From assembly GCA_023630585.1 (NCBI GenBank), contig CM042555.1:8982501-9046500 (forward strand): a stretch of DNA of 64,000 nt, in the 5' to 3' direction. The stretch is from Cranoglanis bouderius. Its lineage: Eukaryota > Chordata > Actinopteri > Siluriformes > Cranoglanididae. Below, piece by piece: positions 1 through 12,270 of this stretch. The notes below the pieces were generated by a model. It was not told the origin of the DNA. It saw nothing but the letters and a program-made list of their open reading frames with translations, and did not search any database. Positions within the stretch are counted from its first letter, which is position 1. Each line of letters opens with the position of its first letter. The position numbers were made by a program, and so were the translations under genes.

Positions 1-540
1 TCTTATCTCTGTGATTAAGTTTAAAAAGTTGGATTTCAGTATGGCTTGTTTTATAGTAATAATTTTTTACCCTAATAAGAGACCTGTCCCAAGTAAGGCT
101 TCATGCACTGGGTAGAAATAATAATTAACTGCCAATTAAGCACCACTGCCCCTAAGTAAACTAAAAAAGGTCACTTTTGTCACGATGTGTGGAATGGAGA
201 ACACTTTTTTTTTCGCTCTTACTTTTGCATTTGTTTGGTCACAGTAATTAACATTCAGTTGAAGCGAAATATCATTTTTTAACTCCTTTTACAAGCACGA
301 GACCAAACCAAACCAAGCAAGGGCTCAGCATATCATATCAGAACAGTAATTGCTATGTTTCCTATGTTTACTTCTAACTGGACGACATGTCCGGATTCTC
401 AAAAGGAATCTAGATTAAAAACATTAGTCAGAAGGGGCTTGAAACTCATGAACACATGCTCACACCCTGGCCAAGTAGAATGCATTTGTGACATAATGAT
501 GTGTGACAGTGTGTGTGATGTTTTCTCTTCCTCTCATTAG
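1..540. other. AT-rich single-copy stretch, nothing recognised
   Basis: No repeat family, splice-bounded frame or RNA gene is visible. A short open frame at 355-540 has no recognisable domain and is treated as chance. Confidence 0.5.
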
Positions 541-1480
541 CATGCACTCGAAGCAGCCAGACATTACCTGTTGATGGCAGGGCAGAGGCGCACACTGATG
601 GACAGATTGATGGGCTAGCTGATGAATTCCTGGCAGGTGCTTTGTCAGAGGAGAAGCAATTTAAACCTCGGGGGAGAGGAGCCATTTGGAGTTCACACCA
701 GCGCTCTAATGTGGAAAACAGTCAAATCTCAGCTCTCCCACTCATAATTAAACCGGTGCACAGCCGCTGAGCTTAACGAGGGCTGGAATGGGAACATGTG
801 TCAGCCACTGAGAGTCCTCTTACCCATCGCCACGCATCAGGCTGGCTCTGATATAGAAAAATGTCCACCTGGGGGTCAATCTCCCTTTCACATGCAATGA
901 CTGATAGATCCAATACCCTTGGAATCAGATAAAACTTTGACGAATGGCTCAGCAGCACGCTGTTGGGAATCACTTCGCCTGGCGTCCGTGTCGGCCTGTC
1001 CCTCTCCCATCATGGCACCCACTGGCTTTGATCAATGGTTCCCAGCACCACCGCGTAGCGGGCCGCATGGCGTCACGATTAAAAGAGCTAGAGGATATTG
1101 CTTTCTCACCAATCGCTCGCAGAGAGAGAGAAAACTTCATAAAACTAGGATGACAGCACTTTCTCCTCTCGGCCCTCACACTCTCCCCTGTCTGCTGGCT
1201 GATCTGGATTGATCTGAGAGCTTTGGCTGATTGGAGAACAGAGCATCACAGATGAGAATGAGAAACATGAATTCCTAACAACGTCTCGTCGGCCGTGGAT
1301 CTGTTTTTGAAAGAGGACACTCTGCTGTCAGCCAGTTCCAGTGCTCAGAAACTAAAGGTGCCTTCTGCTGCTCTATGTATATCAATAATATAACAACTGT
1401 CGCACATAAGACACATTTTCTGCAGCTGCTGTTCAAACATAACAGCCTAAAAAAAAAAAAAAGCTGTAACAACAAAGCTC
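541..1480. promoter_or_regulatory. Candidate conserved noncoding island
   Basis: This stretch is clearly richer in GC and poorer in simple repeats than its neighbours. It holds a homeodomain-type core TAATTA at 745-750. Overlapping short open frames exist on both strands, and none has codon or domain character. A regulatory role is inferred from composition only. Confidence 0.22.
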
Positions 1481-3186
1481 AACATTGTAGAACTGCTTGA
1501 CAGCAGAGAAAACAGCTTTCTTATTTTATTTATTTTTTTTATTCCCATGAAACCCCGCTGTGTAATACAATAGTGTCAAGTCTAAGTCCACTGCCATAAA
1601 CTGGTTTAATCAAATGCAATTTATTTTCGTATATTTCTGTGAATGCATTGTTTAATTCATTTTTGTATGTGTTTTTAGAAACCGGGAACGATCTGAATAT
1701 TTTGTTCACCTCTTTCAGTAAGTAATAATAATAATAAAAATCTTTAAAAAGCTTGTTTCCCCTTGTTTGAGGAAAATAATAATTACTATTATTGCCAATC
1801 AGAAACACGACTGATTGAATTGTTCACTGGGCATTGTCATTGATATTTCATATTTGTACTAAATTCTTAAAAGAGCTAAATGAGCTAAAATTGGGATTTA
1901 AATATATTCTTTTCATGGAGGTGTAATTAAGTAAAATAACAAGTATTCATTTTCAGTAATACTCGAGTAAAGTACAAGTAACGAAGTACAAATCCATCAA
2001 TACTTTCCATCTCTTAGGCATTTCCATATCAGAACCATTCAGGAAGATTTACACTTAAGTCTTATTAATGAGAAACATGGTAGGTGAGTGCAGTGAGTGT
2101 AACAACTTTATAGTGGACCTCATCGATATTAAGAGGACTCATTACTTTTTTTATGAATAATATAATAGGTATGTAGCATACCGTAACAGCTATTACTCCT
2201 CTTTCTTGTTATATCAGCAGCCCAAAAGCTGTTCATCCCAGTTAGTGACCATTTTTTTTACTGGTAGGATGAACAGGAAATCAAAGACAATGACTAGAAG
2301 TCAGAAACACACAGCAACTGAAACTGAGTACCAAATAGAATTCAGCATATATGTCCTTCACATCAGTTCATTTGTAAACTGTACTAATAAACAGTATGAA
2401 TAACTGACTTTCCTGAGGGAGATACAGACACAGTCTTTTGTAGCTTTTGTTTGCTCCCACCATCTTCCATCAGTCCCATCCCCAGGACTCCCGGCATGAG
2501 CCCAATAAATCAGCACCATGGCTCCCCCCACAGTGATAAATTGATCTGGCGATTAGTGTGATATATAGTGCAAAATGTAAATAATAACAAGTGCTGCTAA
2601 TTGGTACGCTACCTGGCAACAAATCAGTAATGCTGCATACTTGATATGGAAGGGGGCCTTTGTGCTTTCTACATCCCAATCATTAAGAAATGGTGTCACT
2701 GCACCCCCCACCCCAACAACCCCACCCCAATTCTTTTGTCTAATGCTTTTTCTTCTCTTACTGTTCTGTGCCAGTTCTTTGTGTATTTGTCATATCCTCA
2801 TAGCTATTGTTTGTTTAAGGTCATGTCTGAAACCAACTGCTGTTAATCATACTATCCATTAGCATAATTGGTGTTTGCTAGTAACAGTAACTCTAGATCA
2901 TGATTTTTTTTTTTTGCTTTGTTATTGAGGGTTTTACTTGTGTGGTTTATTACAAAATGTTTGAATATCTCTTCTTTAGGAAATGAGAAGACAGAAGGGG
3001 AGTGTTAATGGGGCTTCAGGATACCTACATTAGCCCTTCTTGACACCTGACTTACCTTTACATTTTACTGATGGCTTTATCCAAAGTGACATACAATTGA
3101 AGGCCCAATGGTAGTAGCTTGGTGATGCTATTATTAGCCCAGTAGCTTAACTGTTGAGCCACACCTACCATACATACACAAGTATA
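1481..3186. other. AT-rich single-copy stretch
   Basis: The sequence is ordinary AT-rich DNA with short A or T runs and a C-rich patch near 2700-2730. TCAGCACC at about 2508-2515 resembles the left half of an RE1/NRSF site, but the right half is absent. No gene is supported. Confidence 0.5.
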
Positions 3187-3188
3187 TG

Positions 3189-4697
3189 CAGTCCTCTCGG
3201 AAGCTATTGGAATGGCACAGCCAATTTATTTGTTATACACCAAAGACATTTGGGTTTGGGATCAAAAGATGGATATGAGACGAGAGTTTATAATTTCAGC
3301 TTTTATTTCCTGGTATTTACATCTAGATTTGTTAAACAACTTAAAACATGGAACCTTTTCTATCAAACCACCCAATTTTAAGTGAGCAGAAGTATAGGAA
3401 CAGATCAGTCTTGAAGTAAAATAAAGTAAATAACACTTAATATTTGGTTGCATATCCCTTGCTTGCAATAACTGCATCAAGCCTGTGACTTATTGACATC
3501 AAGAAAATTGCTGTTTTTTCTTTTGTGATGCTTTTCCTGGCTTTTACCACAGCCTCTGTCAGTTGTTGTTTGTTTTGGGGGGTTTCTCCCTTCAGTCTCC
3601 TCTTCAGGAGGTGAAATGCATTTGTTGAGTTGGCAGTGTGTTTTGGATCATTGTCTTGCTACATGATAAAATTTCTCCCGATTAATTTGGATGCATTTCT
3701 CTGTAAATTCACAGACAAAGTGTTCCCGTAAACTTCTGAATTAATTCTGCTGCTACAAGCAGCCATGCAAGCCTAAACCATGACACTACCTCCACCATCT
3801 GTTTCACAGATGAGCTTGAATGTTTCGGATCATGAGCAGATCATTTCTTTCTCCACACTTTGGCCTTTCCATCACTTTGGTAGAGTTTAATCTTGGTTCA
3901 AGAACTTTTGTGGTTCATCTCTGTATTTCTTTGTGAATAGCAATCTGGCTTTTCGATTCTTACTGCTGATGAGTGGTTTGCATCTTGTGGTATGTCCTCT
4001 ATATTTGTGCTCTCTAAGTCTTCTTTGAATGATGGATTGTGATACCTTCACCCCTTCCCTGTGGAGGCTGTTGCTGATGTCACTGACTGTTGTTTTGGGG
4101 TATTCTTTCACAGCTGCCACACTGTTTCTGTCATCAGCTGTTGTTGATTTCCCTGGCTGACCAAATTCGGTGTCTATTGCTCAGTACACCAGTGTTTTTT
4201 TATTTTTATTTTTATTTTTCAGGACATTCCAAATTGTTGTATTGGCTATGCTCAACATTTGTGCAATGCCTCTGATTGATTTTCCCTCTTTTCTCAGCTT
4301 CAAAATAGTTTGCTTTTCTCCCATAGACAGCTCTCTGATCTTCATGTTGGCTTATCCTTTTTAACAACAAATGCAGTCTTCACAGGTGAAACTGGAGGCT
4401 AAAACCAGGAGTAGATTGTTTAAACAATCAATCTAACAGGACACACCTGGGTAACAAGAAATACCTGTCAGTCACATGTTCCAATATTTTTGCTCACCTA
4501 CAAATTGGGTGGTCTGATACAAAATGTGCTATGTTCTATGTCATTTAACACTTCTACTTATAAATACTAGGAAATAAAAGCTGAAATTCTAAACTCATGT
4601 CTCATATCCATCTTTTGATCTCAAACCCAAATGTCTTCAGTCTACAGCAAAAACAACTGAATTAGACTTGCTGTTCCAATAGTTTCAGAGGGGACTG
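3189..4697 (-). mobile_element. Tc1/mariner transposon, decayed full-length copy
   Basis: The two ends are inverted copies of each other over roughly 210 bp (about 3189-3400 and 4487-4697). The outer ends read CAGTCCTCTC and GAGGGGACTG, and inner copies of the end motif lie near 3385-3400 and 4480-4495, the IR/DR arrangement of fish Tc1 elements. The right end abuts the expected TA target (4698-4699), while the left TA has mutated to TG. The body carries a broken transposase on the minus strand. The 1.5-kb length is near that of intact fish Tc1 elements. A second, internally deleted copy lies at 32450-33025. Confidence 0.9.
3437..4345 (-). pseudogene. Tc1 transposase relic
   Basis: Reading the minus strand, the start at 4345 opens MKIRELSMGEK, followed by the helix-turn-helix domain of Tc1-type transposases. 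The longest intact piece is 3887-4120 (77 codons, with RRLREHKYRGHTTRCKPLIS). The frame ends with GYATKY-stop at 3437. The remnant is about 909 bp, short of the roughly 340 codons typical of the family. Two internal deletions matter. One near 3893 removes the block that normally carries the first catalytic Asp, and one near 3620 removes the block with the third acidic residue. The middle motif QDNDPKHT survives at about 3640-3662, next to a stop codon. It cannot encode active transposase. The family assignment rests on motif recognition. Confidence 0.88.
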
Positions 4698-4706
4698 TAG
4701 CTTGAC

Positions 4707-4747
4707 TTATTAATGTTTATGTAGTCAACCTACATAAACATTAATAA
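4707..4747. repeat. Perfect 18-bp inverted repeat (hairpin)
   Basis: Arms at 4707-4724 and 4730-4747 are exact reverse complements separated by the 5-nt loop TCAAC. It begins 10 bp beyond the right end of the Tc1 element. The arms are AT-rich, so cruciform extrusion is plausible. Confidence 0.9.
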
Positions 4748-5008
4748 AGCCTGTTGTAAAGGTTGCATGCGTTCTTTTTTAATGTTAAATTATCAACTGA
4801 CATAGAGTTTAGTTTAGTTTTAGTCATAAGGTGTGACACATTAGAAAATCATGAAAACTAATTTGGTCATGACAGTGTTATATACTGTATATTTTCTCTA
4901 GCTCTTAATTGAGTTTTATTTTTCTATCCATTGTAACTTATGGAAATATACCTATATGAACATACCAAATTATTATTTAACAGTAAACCCTGAATTCAGG
5001 CTACTGGC
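4748..5008. other. AT-rich single-copy stretch
   Basis: Nothing recognisable is seen. Confidence 0.4.
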
Positions 5009-5190
5009 TATGTGGAGTTTTGTGGGTTCTCCAGTTTCATCCCACCTCCCACGAACATGCTAGAAAGTGGTTTCGCTGCTCTAAATTGCCCTTATATGTG
5101 AATTCCCACTACACACCTAGTGTTTCCAAGATAGGGTCCAATCCACCACAACCCTGACCAGGATAAAAATATTACAAATGAATGAATGAA
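5009..5190 (+). mobile_element. SINE, 5'-truncated copy
   Basis: The segment matches the body and tail seen in the fuller copies at 10384-10675 and 43842-44075: GTGGGTTCTCCAGTTTC, then a CCCACCTCCCA block, TAAATTGCCC, a GATAGGGTCCA block, CCCTGACCAGGATAAA, and a GAAT-repeat tail. The tRNA-like head is missing. It is diverged. Confidence 0.75.
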
Positions 5191-6287
5191 TTATTTGACA
5201 ATTATTTTCAGTATATTTGGGACCAGCTCTGTCATGACTCTGAATCTGACCTAGAACTTCAACCCATAACTGTGTACAATAATAGCAACTTTGACTTTTC
5301 ATTCATTCCCCAATCGGCCTACTGCACCTGTGTTGAGGTTCAGGTCTTCTGTCTCACTGATTTACACTTTGAGCTAAGAGAGAATTACACAGGGAAGGGA
5401 CGTCAGTTAGCAGGTCATTGACAGAAGCTGGGTGAGAAGATGTAATTAGTGTGGGATGTATGGGAGCACTTAAAGCCCTAAAATACTGTTGATCAGGACA
5501 AGTTATCGACAGGCACTCACACATCACTGGCCAACAGCGAAAAAGCCAGACACTTTATATTCAGGCCTTTGCAAGGAACGTGATGTTCTCGTTAGCACAC
5601 AGCATTTGTCTTAAGTGTAAAACAAAACTCTGTGACAATTGGATTAGCTAAAGAACTTCATTTTTCTTCATTTTTCTGCATTCAGTGTAAAGTGGGGAAA
5701 AAGCAAGTAAACACTAAATCAAGGAGGAGGCTGCAATCAAAAGGTTTGCAATGTTAAATGTTCAGTGATGACAAAAAAACAGAAGTGGATCGAAACTAAA
5801 CACAGAGAGCACTCAAGGAAGAAAAGATTTGGAACCATCGGTCAACTCAGGGCTGGATATGATTTCATTTCCTGTGTTTCCATGCCAAAGGAAACAAGGC
5901 CAATACCAAAAGTCTCTGAATCATCAGATTCTCATTGTAAAACATGAAATAATGACTAATGATGTCTATCCAAAAGTCTGTTGAATCAGTCCTCTTAAGA
6001 ACTCATGTACCAAATATTAGATATACCGATTAATAATAACATGGTTAATAACCATTTTAGTAATATGTTATGGGCTTGCGTATCTCTTCAACCAAACAAT
6101 CTTAGCAACCTTTGTTGTTGCTCCAATGTTAACTAAGCAAGGTACCAATAGTGTGAAAAAAGGCGTAGTTTCATAAAATGATGCAGAAGAATGAGCATGA
6201 TGAGTTGGTAGAAAGTGTGTTACATACTTTACCTACTATCTAACTGTGATATGATATGCTCCAGTGGTTTTATGAAACAAGTGTGAT
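5191..6287. other. Single-copy AT-rich stretch
   Basis: No repeat or gene is recognised. An open frame at 5765-5947 is lysine-rich at its start and lacks any domain. Confidence 0.45.
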
Positions 6288-6655
6288 TCAAAGCCACCTC
6301 TTTTCACTCATCGTAGCACTTCCCCCTTTTATGCAGTGAGAGCCAAATCGAGTGGATCTCAGTGGTGTGGCTTGTGCTAGCATGCTGGCCGTGTGCTGTG
6401 ACCAGTGTATGCAAAGCGTGGTATTAGTCACAGGCTGGCTAGCCTGACAGGCCTGCGGTGTGAGGGAGATTAATGCCGGCCAGAGCCACTTTATTATCGT
6501 CACTCTCTTCTTTCCCACTCTGCCTGGCCACTCCAGCCTGCCATTAATTGTCTGCTCCCTCCTTCCCTCTCTCCCCAGTGACGGATACAGAGAGGAGGAG
6601 TGCACAGACACCTGCCTTTGGCCTTGACAACCCTCCCCTCACTGCACTCACCTAG
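6288..6655. promoter_or_regulatory. Candidate conserved noncoding island
   Basis: This is GC-richer single-copy sequence with homeodomain-like cores (GATTAATG near 6468 and TTTATTAT near 6490), ending at a large CA repeat. A 107-codon minus-strand frame spans it but has no domain. Function is inferred from composition only. Confidence 0.22.
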
Positions 6656-6662
6656 TGTGCAT

Positions 6663-6674
6663 GCACACACACAT

Positions 6675-6712
<38 letters not shown>

Positions 6713-6722
6713 ACACACACAT

Positions 6723-6757
<35 letters not shown>

Positions 6758-6770
6758 ACACACACACACG
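6663..6770. repeat. (CA)n microsatellite, interrupted
   Basis: About 108 bp of CA dinucleotides with ATACGCA, GA and CCA interruptions. His/Thr-rich frames on the plus strand and Cys/Val frames on the minus strand are artefacts of the repeat. Confidence 0.97.
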
Positions 6771-8127
6771 CTCAAGAACACTTTGGCCTCAGTGGCCGAG
6801 CTACTCTATGGCTGGGAAGAAAATGTCATTTGTGGTCACTTTCCTCTCTAAGGCACTCCAGCCTGCCAGGAGACATACAGGAAGTAGAAACAGCTGTACT
6901 CTTTTCCTCTCCTGTTAATATGTGCTAAAATGTGCTTTCTGGCCCTGATTTTAGCTACTTGAGAGATTTAAGTAACATCCCACAGAGTTAATGTGAAACT
7001 CTTTTCAGAAAATGGTAGGCCTGTCAAGTGAATTTTGAGAACATTTTCAACAAGTTATAGTAATTTCTCCTTTTATAAGACTCTAAAAGCATTCTAAAAA
7101 GGGTCTCTAGAATCTACAGCAGAAGATCCTGCATTATCTGATAATGGACCCTGTAGCATAACACAAATCTGAGGGGACATAAGACCATGCCTATCCATGA
7201 TGAATGCAAATACTGTGATCTATACTTAAGAGTGCTTCACAGGGAATAGGACTGGATCATTCTTAATTGTGTAGCAAACATGTCTGATGAGTTGTTTGCA
7301 ACGAGACAGCTGACAATAATATTAATGCATTAGTGCTTACCATATTTTTCAATGCAAATAAGTGCAAATAAGACATTAATGTAAGGTCTCGTGTTGGGTA
7401 TCTACATCAGATTATTTACTGCTAGCAAAAACTGTTTATTATTTTTGATTTTTGTGGAACCAAGTCAAATAATACACATAATGGTATGAACAAGTGATAC
7501 TGGGGCTGATTTCTTTCTAACCCAGACTGTAGATTCATGCAGTCTATCAGTGACATTCATGTCTGGTGATTACACAGAGTAAAACGTCCCCTAGATTTGA
7601 TTTACTCTTGGGTTGATATTTTGGGCTGATATGTTTGGGCTGATACAGTTATCCTTTTTGTCTCTCCAAAATGCCTACTCCAATCAGAGTACAAGTTACA
7701 CCAAAGGACAGATCATTAACTTTAGTAGGTTTAGTAGTAGTAGGTTTATGCTTACTATTATTGGTAATTTAAGGAAACAAAGCATGAAACCATTACAGCA
7801 TAGTTTGCACCATGTCATTCTTATTATGCCCTAGATGAGACCTTGTGATATAATGTATTGCTCAACCCTAATAATTTCATTGTTGAGCTATTGATAGATA
7901 GCAGATTTTAGCCCTCCCAACTAATATCACAACCATCCATCAGTGACTAATATTATTTTGTCAATCAGAAGTTAACATTTACAAGAATAACTTAAGCAAT
8001 AGACAAGACGCCATGAAGAACCATAGGGGGGTGGGGGGGGGAGGCAATGATACGTTTGATAGACAAAAGGGGCAGCTTTTTTTAGTGAGCTAATCGGATT
8101 ACACATGACTAGCCTACAACCCTCATA
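6771..8127. other. Single-copy AT-rich stretch
   Basis: No gene or repeat family is recognised. A G-rich tract (8026-8043) reads as two poly(G) runs separated by T. Confidence 0.45.
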
Positions 8128-8780
8128 CAGTTGAGGTCCTAAGTTTACATACGCCTTGCAGAATCTGCAAAATGCTAATAATTTAAGAAGGATCATAAAA
8201 ATTGCATTTTGCTTTTTTTTTATTTAGTCCTGCCCTGAATAAGCTATTTCACATAACATATGTTTACATACTGTTTAGTCCAAATGACACAATAATAACT
8301 GAATTTACACAAATGAACCATTTCAAAAGTTTACACACGCTTGATTCTTAATATTGTGTGCTGTTATCTGGATGATCAATGACTGTTTTTATGTTTTGTG
8401 ATAGTTGCTCATGAGTCTCGTGTTTGTCCTGAGCAGTTAAACTGCTCACTGTTCTTCAGAAAAATCCTCCAGTTCCGGCACATTCTTTGGTTTTCCAGCA
8501 TCTTTCCAACAGTGACTATATGATTTTGAGATCCATCTTTTCACACTTAGGACAAATGAGTGATTCATACACAACTATTACAAAAGGTGCAAACATTCAC
8601 TGATTCTCAAGAAGGCAATACAATACATTAAGAGACAGGGGGATGTAACATTTTGAACAGGATGATCGGTGTATATTGTTATTATTTTGTCTTATGGGAA
8701 ACATGTAAATGTCTTATATAGCTTCTGAAGGACAGAAAAAAAAGACAACAAAATATATATCTTTAGACAAAATAATAACA
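8128..8780. mobile_element. Sleeping Beauty-like Tc1 MITE, copy 1 (truncated)
   Basis: The left end follows a TA (8126-8127) and reads CAGTTGAGGTCCTAAGTTTA, close to the known start of salmonid Tc1/Sleeping Beauty inverted repeats. An internal related motif (AAAAGTTTACACACGC) lies near 8325. The body aligns with 56118-56740 at high identity with small indels. No transposase is evident. The right end is missing, and similarity stops near 8780. It appears to be a nonautonomous element with internal palindromic repeats. Confidence 0.85.
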
Positions 8781-8802
8781 AGGGTTTGTACCTACAAACC
8801 CT
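8781..8802. repeat. Perfect 10-bp hairpin
   Basis: AGGGTTTGTA and TACAAACCCT flank a 2-nt loop (CC) exactly where similarity to the neighbouring MITE ends. Confidence 0.8.
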
Positions 8803-9748
8803 GCCCCAAAGCTCGATATTCCATGTCCACCTTACCATGACTGGTAACAAATCAATATGTAGACTCCAGATCAGAGAGGCATGATGTAATTTTTGATTTC
8901 TAACCTAGCAGTTAACTTCATTACCTTTCAGAGACATCACTGAGTTATTTCTGAAGAAGTTTTAATATCTACAGCGAACTCCAGAATCATTGTTGCCCTT
9001 CATAAAAATGGGCAAATGTTCAGATATATCATTTCTCTCCCTTGAGTATATGCTTTGGACCAAATACCAAAAGGCTAAGTGTGTAGTAAAATATTTCCTA
9101 CCTTATGTAATATCCCTAGACAGGCAGTACAAAGCCATTTCAGATTCAGTCTCAATCTAGTCTTCTATGTTGTCAATTTTAATACATGCTCATAGTAGGT
9201 TAAAACAGATAAAACGTGGTTTTGGGAAAACACATACTCAGTGCAACTAATACACATGTTAACATTTCAATATATATATTTTTTCTTTTTTTAATTCAAT
9301 AACCAGTTGTTAGTGTATAAATCGCATGGATGGACTCTGTTATAATTAGAACAGTAGTTGTGCTGTACGAGCTTATTAAAAATCTGTAATGCACAGTTTA
9401 CAGCTGGAGAAACTTGTTAAAATATGCAGAGATTTGTTTACAAGCAAAACTCAACATTCAGAAAAATGTTGGATGCATTTAGTAAATTGTGGACATACCA
9501 TGGTACACATGATTACACGAATCGACAGTGCAAATTAGAACAGGAATGTGGTTGGATTTCAGTCAGTGTAATATGACATGATGTCCTAGAGAAAAGGTAC
9601 ACTCACACTTGAGAACATATTGCAGTCTCACCAGAAAGCTGAACTGACACACATGTATCGTGTACTTTAGTTACTTAGTTGCTTAGTTATAATTTAGTTA
9701 CTTATTATGGTTCTCATTTTGGGAAGACCTGTATATCAATACATGCTT
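8803..9748. other. Single-copy AT-rich stretch
   Basis: No recognisable gene, RNA or repeat family. Confidence 0.45.
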
Positions 9749-9865
9749 TCATTCATCTATTTATCTTCAGTAAGCACTTTATCCTGGTCAGGGTCGTGGT
9801 GGATCCCGAGTCTATCCAGGGAACACTGAGCACGGTGCGGGAATTCTTCCTGGATGGGCCGTCAT
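9749..9865 (-). mobile_element. SINE fragment, 3' portion
   Basis: The reverse complement of the tail of the SINE family at 43842-44075: ATTCATCTATTTATCTTCAG, then CACTTTATCCTGGTCAGGGT and a following GGATCC block. Only the 3' third is retained. Confidence 0.75.
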
Positions 9866-10036
9866 TCTATTGCAAATACAGTATGTGCTTTCCTGATACT
9901 TTTCACGTTTAATGACTTAGATCCAGCTAAGGGGAAAATGCTTGAACTGAAATGTCTGTGCCTTCAACATGTGATTGGAACTCTTACTCTAGAGACTAAG
10001 AGCAAGTAAGCATGAATACACTAGATGTACTGACAA

Positions 10037-10090
10037 TTTGTTTGTTTGTTTGTTTGTTTGTTTGTTTGTTTGTTTGTTTGTTTGTTTGTT
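10037..10090. repeat. (TTTG)n microsatellite
   Basis: About 13 uninterrupted tetranucleotide copies. Confidence 0.95.
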
Positions 10091-10383
10091 ATTGTCAGCC
10101 ATTTCAGACTAACTGAAACTGTTTAGGTATTTAAACTTATTACCAGACATAACTAGCCAAAACTTCTATTTAGAATTTAGAGAACTGTAAAATAAAGCAT
10201 AACTAAGCTGATTACATTGTACAACAACAGCTGGCTTCAGCATTTTTTTTTTTTTGCATGTATTTTTTACACGATTAAAAATGCAGTTTATCAGCAGACA
10301 TCAACATATGCCTTATAATAAAAACACTGTTTATTTATTCATTCATTCATTCATTTATAAAAAATAAATTAAAAATGACCTAT

Positions 10384-10675
10384 GGGACAGCACAGTGGCA
10401 TAGTGAGTAGCTTAATCTCACAGCTCCAGAGTTGATTCTGAGCTTCGTGTGTACTTTTGCATTTCCTTCCTGCTTCTGCATGGGTTTCCTCCGGGTTTAC
10501 CGCCCACCTCCCAAAAACATGTCAGCAGGTGGATTGGCTATGCTAAATTGCCCCTAGGTTTGAATGTGTGTGCATGGTCCCCTGCGATTGACTAGGGTCC
10601 CATCCATGGTGTATTCCTGCCTGATCCAGGGATTGGCTCTGGATCCACCTGGATCATCTGGAATGAAGGAATAAT
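10384..10675 (+). mobile_element. tRNA-derived SINE, nearly full length
   Basis: The head GGGACAGCACAGTGGCATAG resembles the GGC(A/G)GCACGGTGG start of a widespread fish SINE, whose A-box-like part is GTAGTGGTTAGC. The body has GGTTTCCTCCGGG, CCCACCTCCCAAAAACATG, TAAATTGCCCC and GATTGGCTCTGGATCCACC, ending near GGAATGAAGG. The B box is degraded. Related copies lie at 5009, 9749, 39046, 43842, 54322, 54655 and 59779. Confidence 0.82.
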
Positions 10676-11443
10676 GTGCCTCTACCTAAACACCTTTTTT
10701 CACTTTGCCTGTCACCAGGCCTCCAGAAGCCCCTTCAACCAAACCTTCAAACGGTAAAACAGATATAAACAGACATATTCCATGCACATATGTAAATGTA
10801 TTTAGCACAGTGGCTTCAGAAACCTGCTAAAACAAATTGTAAACACTTTATTTAGTCCAGAAGACAGTTGGACACTCCATCTCTGTGTATTAAACTTGTA
10901 CAACAATGAGAACAAGCTTTTCATAAGTAGCATACACATTCCATGCGGGGATGAGGAGATGGGTGGTTCTGTCAAGCATATGCCCATGTTTATTTCCATT
11001 GGGCATTTAGCAGAACAGCTCTCTCTCTGGATATCTATCACATGCTGCAAAACGAGTCCTCCAAGAGATCCTTTTCTCAGTTTATATCAACTTCCTAGCT
11101 GACAGCGCATGGCCATTAACAATTAATTACACAAGACAGGCACTAACAGGCTGGATATACACAAGCCCACTGGGAAAGAGACAACCCAGATGTCAGGATG
11201 GGCCGCCACAGATAATCCAGCACACATACACTACACACACACACACACATGCACGCATTCAAAAAACGCACACATTCCCAGAGCACCATCACCAGGCAGC
11301 TAGCAAAATGCCATACAGGATTTAATATTTGGCCCAAAAGGTAGTGAAGCAGCTAGCATTTTAAAAGAAGTTAGATTATGTGAGAGTGTGAAGGTGTACT
11401 GCAGCAGAAAGAGCGAGGGAAAAGAGAGGAAGAGAGAGATCAT
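10676..11443. other. Single-copy stretch with a short CA tract
   Basis: Contains a short interrupted CA run at 11221-11250. No gene is recognised. Confidence 0.45.
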
Positions 11444-11458
11444 GGGGGGGGGGGGGGG
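11444..11458. repeat. Poly(G) run of 15 within a purine-rich tract
   Basis: Fifteen consecutive G, preceded and followed by GA-rich sequence (11408-11495). The tract is almost all purine on the plus strand for nearly 90 bp. Confidence 0.9.
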
Positions 11459-11712
11459 TGGAGCGAGAGAGAGATAAAGAGAGAGAGAGAGACAGATCAG
11501 GCAGTGTAACATCCTTCAAAAGCTGACATTAAGTATTCAGATGCTACAAAAAAGCAAAGCGTTGGCAATTAAAATAATCAATCTTCCCGGTGACGGTGTA
11601 GCTAACATCTGTTCAATAAGTCCCCAGCTCTCCGCCCGGCGGGAACGGAGGGGGTAGAAAGGAGAAGAGGAGGTCCACTTTTAGCTGTCCTTCAGTGATG
11701 ACACCCCCTCCA

Positions 11713-11718
<6 letters not shown>

Positions 11719-11767
<49 letters not shown>
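11719..11767. repeat. (AC)n microsatellite
   Basis: About 24 perfect AC copies after a CT-rich lead-in. Confidence 0.97.
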
Positions 11768-11770
<3 letters not shown>

Positions 11771-11897
11771 AGCGTGTCCAGTCCACACGGGCCTGGTGTC
11801 AGATGGTTCTGCTGTGTTGTTTCCTTTGTTATAAATAACAACAGGCCACCTGGACTTCCTCTGTGTGCCGGTTTTACCGTCACTCCGGTAAAGGAGA

Positions 11898-11905
11898 TGT
11901 GTGTA

Positions 11906-11955
<50 letters not shown>
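11898..11955. repeat. (GT)n-(GA)n compound microsatellite
   Basis: A short GT run passes directly into about 20 GA copies. Confidence 0.95.
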
Positions 11956-11956
<1 letters not shown>

Positions 11957-12209
11957 TTGTGTGTGTTAATGATCCCGCAGGCTATGGGCCTCTCCTCCCT
12001 CCTCATCCCAGGCTAATGGGACGGATGGGATTCGGGGTAGGAGTGACGGATGACAGAGACGGATGGCCCAGGACAAAGCATGTGCTGACAACCAGTGAAT
12101 ACGGGGCAACGTTGCAGAAAGGTCAACGCTGGGGAGAGAGAGAAAAAGGGGAAAAAAGTGAGCCTCGTGTGACTTTCAAAGTTTCTCCATTGGCGCTTGT
12201 TTGTGAGGG

Positions 12210-12211
<2 letters not shown>
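11956..12211. other. GC-richer single-copy stretch between microsatellites
   Basis: A frame across 11863-12282 runs through this sequence only because both flanking repeats lack stops. No domain is seen. Confidence 0.35.
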
Positions 12212-12253
<42 letters not shown>

Positions 12254-12270
12254 TGTGTGTGTGTGTGTGT
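12212..12270. repeat. (GT)n microsatellite with one AT interruption
   Basis: About 29 GT copies, interrupted once at about 12247. Confidence 0.97.

Noticed and set aside
2508..2527. RE1/NRSF silencer site
   Set aside because: TCAGCACC matches the left half, but the right half (GGACAG type) is absent.
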